DNA of 64,000 bases from Roseomonas sp. E05. GTDB lineage: Bacteria > Pseudomonadota > Alphaproteobacteria > Acetobacterales > Acetobacteraceae. Position numbers and translations under genes: made by a program. The stretch is from assembly GCF_030063475.1 (NCBI RefSeq), contig NZ_JASIRT010000016.1:30179-94178 (forward strand). Reading direction: 5' to 3'. Of this stretch, positions 34,758-42,328 are shown piece after piece. Within the stretch, counting starts at the first letter, position 1; each line of letters begins with the position of its first letter. The notes under the pieces are model-generated. The model ran no database searches and was not told where the DNA came from. It saw only the letters and a program-made list of their open reading frames with translations.

Positions 34758-35642
34758 ATGACCGAGGACGCGCGCAACCAGATGGAGATCCTCGCCGCCG
34801 CGCTCCCTTTCCTGAAGCGCTATGATGAGCAGATCGTCGTGGTGAAGTATGGCGGCCACGCCATGGGCGAGGAGGAGAGCGCGCTGCGCTTCGGGCGGGA
34901 CATCGCCCTGCTGGAGCAGATGGGCGTGAACCCGGTGGTCGTGCATGGCGGCGGGCCGCAGATCAACGCCATGCTGAAGCGGCTCAACGTGCAGTCCACC
35001 TTCGTCAACGGCCTGCGCGTGACCGACGCGCAGATGGTGGACGTGGTCGAGATGGTGCTCTCCGGCACCGTCAACAAGCAGGTGGCCGACTGCATCACCC
35101 GCGCCGGCGCCATCGCGGTGGGCATCTCCGGCAAGGATGGCGGGCTGATCCGGGCGAAGAAGCTGACCCGCACCTATCGCGACCCGGACAGCAACGTCGA
35201 GAAGGTGCTGGACCTGGGCTTCGTCGGCGAGCCGGAGCATGTGGACCCGCAGCTGGTCGAGCTGCTGATCGCCGCCGACATCGTGCCGGTGATCGCACCG
35301 GTCGGCGCCGGGGCGGACGGGCAGACCTACAACATCAATGCCGATACCGCGGCCGGCGCCGTTGCCGGGGCGCTGAGCGCCTCCCGTCTGCTGATGCTGA
35401 CCGACGTGCCGGGCGTGCTGGGCGCCGATAAGACGCTGATCCCCGAGATGAGCGTCGCCGATGCCCGCGCGGGCATCGCCGAGGGCTGGATCTCGGGCGG
35501 CATGATCCCGAAGGTCGAGACCTGCATCTATGCCATCGAGAAGGGTGTGAAGGGGGCGGTCATCGTGGACGGGCGGGTGCCGCATGCCGTGCTGATCGAG
35601 CTGTTCACCAATGGCGGCGCCGGCACGCTGATCCGCCCCTGA
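34758..35642 (+). CDS. argB: Acetylglutamate kinase
   Basis: A 294-residue amino acid kinase for the second step of arginine synthesis: ATP + N-acetylglutamate to the 5-phosphate. Visible motifs are [10 protein letters not shown] (phosphate Lys), [20 protein letters not shown], and [15 protein letters not shown], and the C-terminal [18 protein letters not shown], where arginine-inhibited enzymes also carry an N-terminal helix such as [20 protein letters not shown], seen here; feedback inhibition by arginine is thus likely. Start ATG 34758 with AAGGG 6 nt upstream; ATG 34752 and TTG 34737 are alternatives. Confidence 0.96.
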   Translation: MTEDARNQMEILAAALPFLKRYDEQIVVVKYGGHAMGEEESALRFGRDIALLEQMGVNPVVVHGGGPQINAMLKRLNVQSTFVNGLRVTDAQMVDVVEMVLSGTVNKQVADCITRAGAIAVGISGKDGGLIRAKKLTRTYRDPDSNVEKVLDLGFVGEPEHVDPQLVELLIAADIVPVIAPVGAGADGQTYNINADTAAGAVAGALSASRLLMLTDVPGVLGADKTLIPEMSVADARAGIAEGWISGGMIPKVETCIYAIEKGVKGAVIVDGRVPHAVLIELFTNGGAGTLIRP

Positions 35643-35676
35643 GGCCGGGCGGGGCCAGGGGGGTGGGAGGGCGCCG

Positions 35677-35705
35677 TTGACACCGCCCCGCACCCCTCCG
35701 ATACC
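35677..35705 (+). promoter_or_regulatory. Promoter of dapD
   Basis: TTGACA (35677-35682), 17-bp spacer, GATACC (35700-35705), 38 bp upstream of dapD. Close to the housekeeping consensus. Confidence 0.6.
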
Positions 35706-35742
35706 GGCAGCACCATTCTTCCTGCCGATCGGGACCTCTGCC

Positions 35743-36570
35743 ATGGATCTTGCCGCCACCATCGAAGGGCTCTGGGGCCGCCGCGCCGAGCTTTCCCCCG
35801 CGACCAAGGGCGCCGAGCGGGAGGCGATTGAAGCGGCGCTGGAACTGCTGGATTCCGGCAAGGCGCGCGTGGCGGAGCCGGACGGGCAGGGCGGCTGGAA
35901 GGTCAACCAGTGGCTCAAGCAGGCGGTGCTGCTCTCCTTCCGCCTGGAGGACAGCGCGCCGATGGAGGTCGGCCTCGGCGCCTATGACAAGGTTCCGCTG
36001 AAGTTCAAGGACTGGGGCGAGAACCGCTTCCGCGAGGCCGGCTTCCGCGCCGTGCCGGGCGCGGTGGTGCGCCGCTCGGCCTATATCGCGCCGGGCGTGG
36101 TGCTGATGCCCTCCTTCGTCAATCTCGGCGCCTATGTGGACGCCAACACCATGGTGGACACCTGGGCGACCATCGGCTCCTGCGCCCAGATCGGCAGGAA
36201 CTGCCACATCTCCGGTGGCGCCGGCATCGGCGGCGTGCTGGAGCCGCTGCAGGCCAACCCCGTGGTGATCGGGGACAACTGCTTCATCGGCGCGCGCTCC
36301 GAGGTGGCGGAAGGCGTCATCGTGGGTGAGGGGAGCGTGCTTTCCATGGGCGTCTTCCTCGGCGCCTCGACCAAGATCGTGGACCGCAGCACGGGTGAGG
36401 TCTTCGTCGGGCAGGTGCCGCCTTATTCCGTGGTGGTGCCGGGCAGCCTGCCAGGCAAGCCCCTGCCGGACGGCACGCCGGGGCCGAGCCTCTACTGCGC
36501 GGTCATCGTCAAGCGGGTGGATGCCCGCACGCGCGAGAAGACCTCGATCAACGAACTGCTGCGCGACTGA
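35743..36570 (+). CDS. dapD: 2,3,4,5-Tetrahydropyridine-2,6-dicarboxylate N-succinyltransferase
   Basis: A 275-residue acyltransferase for the succinylase branch of lysine/diaminopimelate synthesis. The left-handed beta-helix is seen as hexapeptide repeats between residues 100 and 220 ([57 protein letters not shown]). The N-terminal helical domain ([17 protein letters not shown]) is typical. Start ATG 35743 was chosen because it is where the family begins; a longer frame reads upstream. dapE follows in 5 bp. Confidence 0.96.
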   Translation: MDLAATIEGLWGRRAELSPATKGAEREAIEAALELLDSGKARVAEPDGQGGWKVNQWLKQAVLLSFRLEDSAPMEVGLGAYDKVPLKFKDWGENRFREAGFRAVPGAVVRRSAYIAPGVVLMPSFVNLGAYVDANTMVDTWATIGSCAQIGRNCHISGGAGIGGVLEPLQANPVVIGDNCFIGARSEVAEGVIVGEGSVLSMGVFLGASTKIVDRSTGEVFVGQVPPYSVVVPGSLPGKPLPDGTPGPSLYCAVIVKRVDARTREKTSINELLRD

Positions 36571-36575
36571 GTACC

Positions 36576-37703
36576 ATGGACCCCTTGCCCCTCCTGCAGG
36601 AACTGATCCGCTGCCCCAGCGTCACCCCGGCGGAGGCCGGTGCGCTGGGCGTGCTGGAGGCGGCGCTGGTTCCGCTCGGCTTCACCTGCACCCGGCTGCG
36701 CTTCGGTGAGGTGGAGAACCTCTTCGCCCGGCGCGGCAGCCGGGGGCCGCATCTCTGCTTCGCCGGGCACACCGACGTGGTGCCGCCCGGCGATCCCGCA
36801 GGCTGGAGCGCCGACCCGTTTGGCGCCCAGCTCCGGGACGGGCTGGTCTATGGCCGCGGCGCGACCGACATGAAGGGCGGCATCGCCGCCTGGATCGCCG
36901 CCATCGCCAGCCTGCCGCGCGACCTGCCCGGCAGCCTCTCGCTGCTGATCACCGGGGATGAGGAGGGGCCCGCCATCGACGGCACCGTGAAGGTGCTGGA
37001 GTGGATGGCGCAGAACGGCCACCGGCCGGACATGTGCCTGGTGGGCGAGCCCACCAGCAAGGCCGTGCTGGGCGACACCATCAAGATCGGCCGGCGCGGC
37101 AGCCTGAACGCCGAGATCACCCTGCACGGCATCCAGGGCCACAGCGCCTATCCGCAGCGGGCCGACAATCCCGTGCACCGCCTGGTGCGGGTGCTGCACC
37201 GGCTTACCGCCGAGCCGCTGGACGCGGGCAGCCCCTGGTTCGAGCCCTCGACCCTGCAGGTGACGAGCTTCGACGTCGGCAATCCGGCGACCAATGTCAT
37301 CCCCGGTGCGGCGCGCGCGAAGCTGAACATCCGCTTCAACGACCTGCATTCGAGCCGCTCGCTGACCGCGCATCTGCGCGCGGCGCTGGAGGCCGAGGCG
37401 GCGCAGTACGACCTTGCGGTCTCCTGCTCGGGGGAATCCTTCCTGACCGAGCCGGGCCCCTTCGTGGAGGCCCTGGTGGCCGCCACGCGCCAGGCCACCG
37501 GCACCGAGCCCCGCCTCGACACCGGTGGCGGCACCTCCGATGCCCGCTTCGTCGCGCAGTACTGTCCGGTCGCGGAGCTCGGGGCGGTCGGCGCCACCAT
37601 GCACAAGGCGGATGAGTCCACGCCCGTCGCCGAGCTGCGGGCGCTGGCGGAGCTGTATGCACGGGTGATCGAAACCCTCCTGGCGCAGGAGCCACACGCC
37701 TGA
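36576..37703 (+). CDS. dapE: Succinyl-diaminopimelate desuccinylase
   Basis: A 375-residue M20 zinc hydrolase that removes succinate from N-succinyl-L,L-DAP. Metal ligands are in FAGHTDVVPPGD (His), YGRGATDMKGG (Asp), ITGDEEGPAIDGT (Glu pair) and the C-terminal GATMHKADE (His), with GGTSDARF. FDVGNPATNVIPGAARAKLNIRFND belongs to the dimer domain. Full length. It is coupled to dapD and followed by a membrane-protein gene whose likely start overlaps the dapE stop. Confidence 0.96.
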   Translation: MDPLPLLQELIRCPSVTPAEAGALGVLEAALVPLGFTCTRLRFGEVENLFARRGSRGPHLCFAGHTDVVPPGDPAGWSADPFGAQLRDGLVYGRGATDMKGGIAAWIAAIASLPRDLPGSLSLLITGDEEGPAIDGTVKVLEWMAQNGHRPDMCLVGEPTSKAVLGDTIKIGRRGSLNAEITLHGIQGHSAYPQRADNPVHRLVRVLHRLTAEPLDAGSPWFEPSTLQVTSFDVGNPATNVIPGAARAKLNIRFNDLHSSRSLTAHLRAALEAEAAQYDLAVSCSGESFLTEPGPFVEALVAATRQATGTEPRLDTGGGTSDARFVAQYCPVAELGAVGATMHKADESTPVAELRALAELYARVIETLLAQEPHA

Positions 37704-38257
37704 CGCCCGCCTACACGATCGCGGAGCTTTTCGCCGGCTTCCGGGGCATCCTGCTGCTGGCCCGCGGCCGCGCCGAAGGAGCAGCCTTGCTGCCAGCAAC
37801 GCTGGAGGGGGCGGGCCGCTCCTTCTGGGTGGCCGTGCTGTGCCTGCCGATCTTCCTGGTGCTCGACCCCTCCTTCGCCGCGAGCCCGCGCGCCGCAGCG
37901 GCCGAACTGGCGGGCTACATCACCGGCTGGCCCGCCTATGCGCTGGCCGCCCTGGCGGTCTGCCGCTCGATGGGGCGCGAAGCGCTCTGGCCGCGACTGG
38001 TGGCGGCCTGGAACTGGACCAACCTCCTCCAGTATCTGATCATGCTGATCATCACGCTCTTTGCCGTGTCGCCGCTGCCGGCCTGGGTGCAGGAGGTCGT
38101 CAGCGTCGCCGGCATCGGCTATGCGCTCTGGCTGCAATGGTTCACGGCGAAGTGTACCCTGCAGGTCGGCGGAATGGCGGCCCTTGGCTTCGTGGTGCTG
38201 GACCTGGTGGTCAGCCTCCTGCTCTCCGGGGTGGTGACGGACCTGTCGCGCTCCTAG
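37700..38257 (+). CDS. Four-helix membrane protein, unknown function; likely CTG start
   Basis: A protein of about 185 residues with four hydrophobic segments (FWVAVLCLPIFLVLDPSF, YITGWPAYALAALAVC, LLQYLIMLIITLFAVSPL, ALGFVVLDLVVSLLLSGVV). I favour a CTG start at 37700, overlapping the dapE stop as CTGA, because AGGAG (37687-37691) lies exactly 8 nt upstream and the next 29 codons (FAGFRGILLLARGRAEG) look coding. The alternative is TTG 37787 with AAGGAG 5 nt upstream. The family is uncharacterised; the position after dapE suggests nothing specific. Confidence 0.55.
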   Translation: MTPAYTIAELFAGFRGILLLARGRAEGAALLPATLEGAGRSFWVAVLCLPIFLVLDPSFAASPRAAAAELAGYITGWPAYALAALAVCRSMGREALWPRLVAAWNWTNLLQYLIMLIITLFAVSPLPAWVQEVVSVAGIGYALWLQWFTAKCTLQVGGMAALGFVVLDLVVSLLLSGVVTDLSRS

Positions 38258-38978
38258 TGCGTTTGTTTTGGCGAGCATCTTCACCCGTTCCGATGATGCC
38301 ACCGGAACGGCATCTGCTCCAGCGTCGTGCCTGCGCAGCGGCAGGAGGAAGCCTGCTTCAGGGCGCTGCTCCTGCGCGCGCCTTCGGCCGATCAGGCGGT
38401 TCGGCCCGAGCGGAGCCCCCCATCCCTTTCCTTCCAGGGGACGCCGTAAGGCGATGGATGATGCGGCTTCCACGCCGCTTTCCGCTTGCTTGCAGGAGCC
38501 GCATTGGTCAGGTTAGGTGGCCGTGGCTCCACCTGATTGATTTATCCGGCTGCACAAAGGGGGCATGCCACATGGCTCTGCGCCAGGGCTGCAATGCTGG
38601 AGTAGCCACACCGGCCGCCGGCCCGGCTCAGCCCGTCCTCCTTCAGGTTAATGCAGCCCTTGCCGAGCGCTCAATCGGAGCGCCACCCGATACTCATTAC
38701 ATTAACCATTATGGTATTAGACTGCTGTTCCGGACGCGCTAAGTTGGCCACATGCGCTGTGCGCCGCGACACATGATCCGGATGATGTGGTGGGCGTGAC
38801 GGATGGGACATGCGAGACGCTGCTGCGGAAGAAGCCTTCCGACGGCAAGCAGGAGCCGAGAGCGGTCCTGTCGCCCTTCAAAGCGCTTGGCTGCAGAGGT
38901 CTTGTTCGAGCTTTCACGGGTTTCTGGCCCTGCCGGGCCACGAACGGGCGTTCTGTGGCCTGAAGAGAAGCAGTAGGC
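38258..38978. other. 721-bp intergenic region before pleD
   Basis: No convincing gene. It holds a REP-like inverted repeat at its left end and an AT-rich stretch (ACTCATTACATTAACCATTA and following, about 38690-38730) that may be the upstream promoter region of pleD. The rest is GC-rich with short fragmentary open frames. Confidence 0.5.
38273..38319. repeat. Imperfect palindrome, REP-like element
   Basis: Outer arms GAGCA (38273-38277) and TGCTC (38315-38319) and inner arms CCGTTCC (38285-38291) and GGAACGG (38304-38310) frame a 12-nt centre. Such extragenic palindromes are common as dispersed repeats in alphaproteobacteria; only one copy was noticed in the window, so its repeated nature is inferred. 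Confidence 0.4.
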
Positions 38979-40361
38979 ATGAGCGCGCGCATCCTTGTCG
39001 TCGACGACATTGCCGCCAACCTGCGGCTTCTGGAGGCTCGGCTGAACGCCGAGTACTACGACGTTGCGCTCGCATCCTCCGGGCCTGAGGCACTGGCCTG
39101 CGCCGAGGAATGGCTGCCCGACATCATCCTCCTGGACGTCATGATGCCTGGCATGGACGGCTACGAGGTCTGCCGGCGCCTGAAGGCCAACCCCGAAACG
39201 GCGCATATTCCCGTCGTGATGGTGACGGCCCTGGTGGACCCCGCCGAGCGGGTGCGTGGGCTGGAGGCGGGGGCCGACGACTTTCTCTCCAAACCGGTCG
39301 ACCATCTGACCCTCTTCGCCCGGCTGCGTGCCCTCCAGCGCATGAAGCAGGTGCTCGATGCCTTTCGCCTGCGCGCCGAGACAGCGCAGGATCTCGGCGT
39401 CATTCCGCAGACCCCGCCCAGCGAAAGCCTCATCGGGGCCGCAGTCCTGCTGGCGACCGAGGATGTGAACGAGGCGGAACTGCTCAGCAGCGTGCTCTCC
39501 GCCGAAGGGGTGGCGCTGCATATCACGCCCAGCGGGGCGGAGGCCTGGAAGGAACTCAGCCAGGGCGGCTACGACGTGGCACTGCTCAGCCTCTCCCTGG
39601 AAGGCGGTGACGGGCTGCGCCTCACCTCACGGCTGCGCGCCCAGGCGGCCACCCGCGACCTCCCGCTGCTCCTGATCGCCGATGCCGACCAGCGCGCGCA
39701 GGTGCTGCGGGGCTTCGACCTGGGCGCCAGCGATCATGTCCTCCGCCCCATCGACCCGAACGAGCTGCGGGCGCGGCTGCGCAACCAGGTGCGGCGGAAG
39801 CGCTACCAGGAGCGCCTGAGGGCGGATCTGGACCGCTCCCTGGAAATGGCGGTCACCGACAGCCTGACCGGCCTGCGCAACCGCCGCTACGTGACACGCC
39901 ATCTGGAAGGACTGCTGCGGGCCGGACAGGTCGCGCTGCTCCTGCTGGACGTGGACCGCTTCAAGGCCGTGAACGACACGCATGGCCATGCGGTGGGTGA
40001 TCTGGTGCTGAAGGAGGTGGCGGCCCGCCTGAAGGAGCATCTGCGCAGCGTGGATGTCGCCGCCCGCTTTGGAGGCGAGGAGTTCGTCGTCGCCATGGGC
40101 GGCACCACCCAGGAAGAGGCCATGCAGGTGGCGGAGCGGCTGCGGGCCACGATCGCCGGCCAGCCGGTGCCGACGGAGCAGGGAACCCCGCTGCACGTTA
40201 CCACCAGCATCGGTGTCGCCCTGGCGCAGAGTGGCGAAAGCCTGTCCATGCTGCTCCGCGCCGCCGATGCGGCGCTCTACCGCGCCAAGGCGAATGGCCG
40301 GAACCGGGTGGAGATCGCCGGCTGCGAGGATTGGGAGCGCCGCCCGGCCGACGTAGCTTGA
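38979..40361 (+). CDS. pleD: PleD-like response regulator with diguanylate cyclase output
   Basis: A 460-residue protein of REC-REC-GGDEF layout that makes c-di-GMP and controls the change from motile to sessile growth. First REC domain: phosphorylated Asp D53 in LLDVMMPGMDGYEV, with Lys in LSKPVD. Second REC domain (about residues 150-270) has no phosphorylatable Asp (LLSLSLEGGDGL), as in PleD where it serves dimerisation. The cyclase domain has GGEEF in RFGGEEFVVAMGG and the inhibitory site RSVD five residues before it, so product inhibition is expected. Full length for PleD. Confidence 0.93.
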   Translation: MSARILVVDDIAANLRLLEARLNAEYYDVALASSGPEALACAEEWLPDIILLDVMMPGMDGYEVCRRLKANPETAHIPVVMVTALVDPAERVRGLEAGADDFLSKPVDHLTLFARLRALQRMKQVLDAFRLRAETAQDLGVIPQTPPSESLIGAAVLLATEDVNEAELLSSVLSAEGVALHITPSGAEAWKELSQGGYDVALLSLSLEGGDGLRLTSRLRAQAATRDLPLLLIADADQRAQVLRGFDLGASDHVLRPIDPNELRARLRNQVRRKRYQERLRADLDRSLEMAVTDSLTGLRNRRYVTRHLEGLLRAGQVALLLLDVDRFKAVNDTHGHAVGDLVLKEVAARLKEHLRSVDVAARFGGEEFVVAMGGTTQEEAMQVAERLRATIAGQPVPTEQGTPLHVTTSIGVALAQSGESLSMLLRAADAALYRAKANGRNRVEIAGCEDWERRPADVA

Positions 40362-40384
40362 CGGCTGGGCGTGACGGCGGGCAC

Positions 40385-40416
40385 AAAAAAAAGCCGCGCC
40401 TGATGTGAGGCGCGGC
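40385..40416 (-). terminator. Intrinsic terminator of rpmG
   Basis: GCCGCGCCT/AGGCGCGGC (9-bp stem, 40393-40416) with a 6-nt loop, and on the minus strand eight consecutive T (complement of 40385-40392). A textbook minus-strand terminator for rpmG; it may also stop pleD transcripts. Confidence 0.85.
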
Positions 40417-40444
40417 CCTTGCGGCGTCCTGTGGGGGCGCCGGC

Positions 40445-40612
40445 TTACTTGATCTTGGATTCGCGGAACGCAACGTGCTTCCGGGCAACCGGATCGTACT
40501 TGCGCATCTCCAGCTTGCCGGTCGTGTTGCGCGTGTTCTTCTTGGTCACATAGAAGTAACCGGTGTCAGCCGTGCTGACGAGCTTGATGAGAATGGTGTT
40601 CGACTTGGCCAT
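40445..40612 (-). CDS. rpmG: 50S ribosomal protein L33
   Basis: A 55-residue protein [20 protein letters not shown] with [39 protein letters not shown] ending, which is the alphaproteobacterial L33 pattern without zinc-binding cysteines. Single gene with its own terminator, beside pleD, an arrangement common in the class. Confidence 0.97.
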   Translation of the reverse strand: MAKSNTILIKLVSTADTGYFYVTKKNTRNTTGKLEMRKYDPVARKHVAFRESKIK

Positions 40613-40747
40613 GACGTTGTTCCGTGGGCACCAACTGGTACCTCAAGCCGGGCAGCACGGGGCCGCGCACCCGGGTGCGGCGTGAGAGGCGCAACCTAGT
40701 CGACCCGCCGCTCCAGTCAAGTCCAACCTGCGGCGCAGCCCAAGCTT

Positions 40748-42328
40748 TCAGGGAGCCAGCGCCGCCTCGTAGGCAATGGGATTGTCGATCAGGAACTGGG
40801 CGACCTCCTGATCCAGCGTGCGCCCTTCGGCCGGCGGGCAGGCAGAGCGCAGGGCGGCGACCTCGCTGGCCGGTACCGGCGCGCGCGCCTGGCGGGCGCG
40901 GGCCAGGACTGCGCCCATCGGCGCAACCCCCTGGCCGAGCTGCTGCAGTTCCCCGCGCGTGGCGTCCAGCCCGAGGCTGGTGCAGACCTCCGGGATCACC
41001 CCGAGCCCCTGCACCGGCCATCCGCGGGGGGCCAGCACGCGTGACCAGGAAATCAGCACCTCCGCCCCGTTCGGCAGGGGAATGACGATCTGGATGAGCC
41101 CTTTGCCCAATGTGGCGCTGCCGACCACCACGGCACGCCGCTGGTCCGAGAGGGCCGCCGCGGCGATCTCGGCGGCCGAGGCGGTGCGACCATCCACCAG
41201 AATCACCACCGGACGGCCCTGCGCGAGGTCGCTGCCCTCGGCGCGCCAGATGCGCTGCGCATCGGGGTGACGGCCGGCACTCTGCGCCACCACGCCCCCG
41301 GTCAGGAAGGCATCAGCAACGCTCATGGCCTGCATCAGCAGGCCGCCGCGATTGCCACGCAGGTCGAGCACAACGCCGCGGGAGGGGGTGCTGAGGGCGA
41401 GGCTGGCATTCAGCGCATCGGCGAGCTGGCGGGTGGTGGCTGCGGAGAACAGGCTCAGCCGCACCCACAGGATGTTGTCCTGCATCTCGGCGCGCAGGCT
41501 CGGCAGCGCCTGGCTGAGCCGCCGCAGGGTGACGGAGAAGCGCTGGCGGCCGCGCCGCACCTCCAGCCGGACATCCGTGTCCGGCAGGCCTTCCAGCAGC
41601 TCCGCCGCCTCGACGAGGCGCCGGGCGGAAACCGGGATGCCGTCGATGGCGAGCAGGACATCCCCTTCCCGCAGGCCGGCATGGCTGGCCGCGCTCTCCG
41701 CGGCCAGCGCCACCACGACCACGCTGTTGCGCGCGCCGGCCGCGATGCGCAGGCCGAGCCCGGTCTGCCCCACGCGCCGCTGCCGGGCCTGCCAGGCCTC
41801 CTCGGCGGTGATGTAGCGGCTGTAGGGGTCCAGGTGGTTGAAGACTTCGTCGAAGCCGGCCTGCAGCATGCGCTCGACACCCGCCGCGCGCAGGAGCGCC
41901 GAGGCCGTCCAGGCGCTGGCGTAGAACTGCGAGAGGGTCTCGGCCAGTGCCTCGGCGGCGGGCGGCGGGTGGATGCCCCGGCGGGCGGCCATCGCGGCCT
42001 GCGCGACCCCGGGTGCCGGCTGCGTGCCGAGCCGCCTGGCGCCCAGGCTCAGCGACAGCAGGCCGCCCTCGACCTGGGCAGAGAGCTGCGGGTCCACCGC
42101 GCCAAGGCCGCGCAGGGACCACAGCGCGAGGTCGGCGGGCGCCGCGGCCTCAAGATGCCGCTCGAGAATGGCCGTGAAGGCCTCCTCCAGGACCGCCCGG
42201 ACCCGCGCACGGGAAAAGCCGCCCTCCGGCTGGGCGAAGGCCATGGCGGGCAGGGCGAGCGCGAGGATCAGGGCCGCCAGCACCAGCCGTGCCAGCGCGG
42301 GCAGGCAGGGAGGAGGGAGGCGCCTCAG
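40748..42328 (-). CDS. S41 (C-terminal processing) peptidase; likely CTG start
   Basis: A protein of about 526 residues, exported: an N-terminal signal of RRLPPPCLPALARLVLAALILALALPAMAFA type. A PDZ domain (about residues 190-280, GLREGDVLLAIDGIPVSARRL) precedes the S41 domain: VVLDLRGNRGGLLMQAMSVADAF, then VDGRTASAAEIAAAALSD with the catalytic Ser and GSATLGKGLIQ with the Lys of the Ser-Lys dyad. The best start is CTG 42328, overlapping the rnr stop as CTGA, since it gives a complete signal peptide and GAGG is 9 nt upstream; a longer frame to 42553 exists and GTG inside the signal would remove its basic part. Confidence 0.8.
   Translation of the reverse strand: MRRLPPPCLPALARLVLAALILALALPAMAFAQPEGGFSRARVRAVLEEAFTAILERHLEAAAPADLALWSLRGLGAVDPQLSAQVEGGLLSLSLGARRLGTQPAPGVAQAAMAARRGIHPPPAAEALAETLSQFYASAWTASALLRAAGVERMLQAGFDEVFNHLDPYSRYITAEEAWQARQRRVGQTGLGLRIAAGARNSVVVVALAAESAASHAGLREGDVLLAIDGIPVSARRLVEAAELLEGLPDTDVRLEVRRGRQRFSVTLRRLSQALPSLRAEMQDNILWVRLSLFSAATTRQLADALNASLALSTPSRGVVLDLRGNRGGLLMQAMSVADAFLTGGVVAQSAGRHPDAQRIWRAEGSDLAQGRPVVILVDGRTASAAEIAAAALSDQRRAVVVGSATLGKGLIQIVIPLPNGAEVLISWSRVLAPRGWPVQGLGVIPEVCTSLGLDATRGELQQLGQGVAPMGAVLARARQARAPVPASEVAALRSACPPAEGRTLDQEVAQFLIDNPIAYEAALAP

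Noticed and set aside
38285..38310. GTTC/GAAC spacing as a LexA box
   Set aside because: The arms are in the wrong order and the spacing (12 nt) does not fit the alphaproteobacterial GAAC-N7-GTTC or GTTC-N7-GTTC boxes.
38268..38742. Short ORFs in the pleD upstream region
   Set aside because: No ribosome binding site, composition not coding-like, and they overlap the palindromic element.
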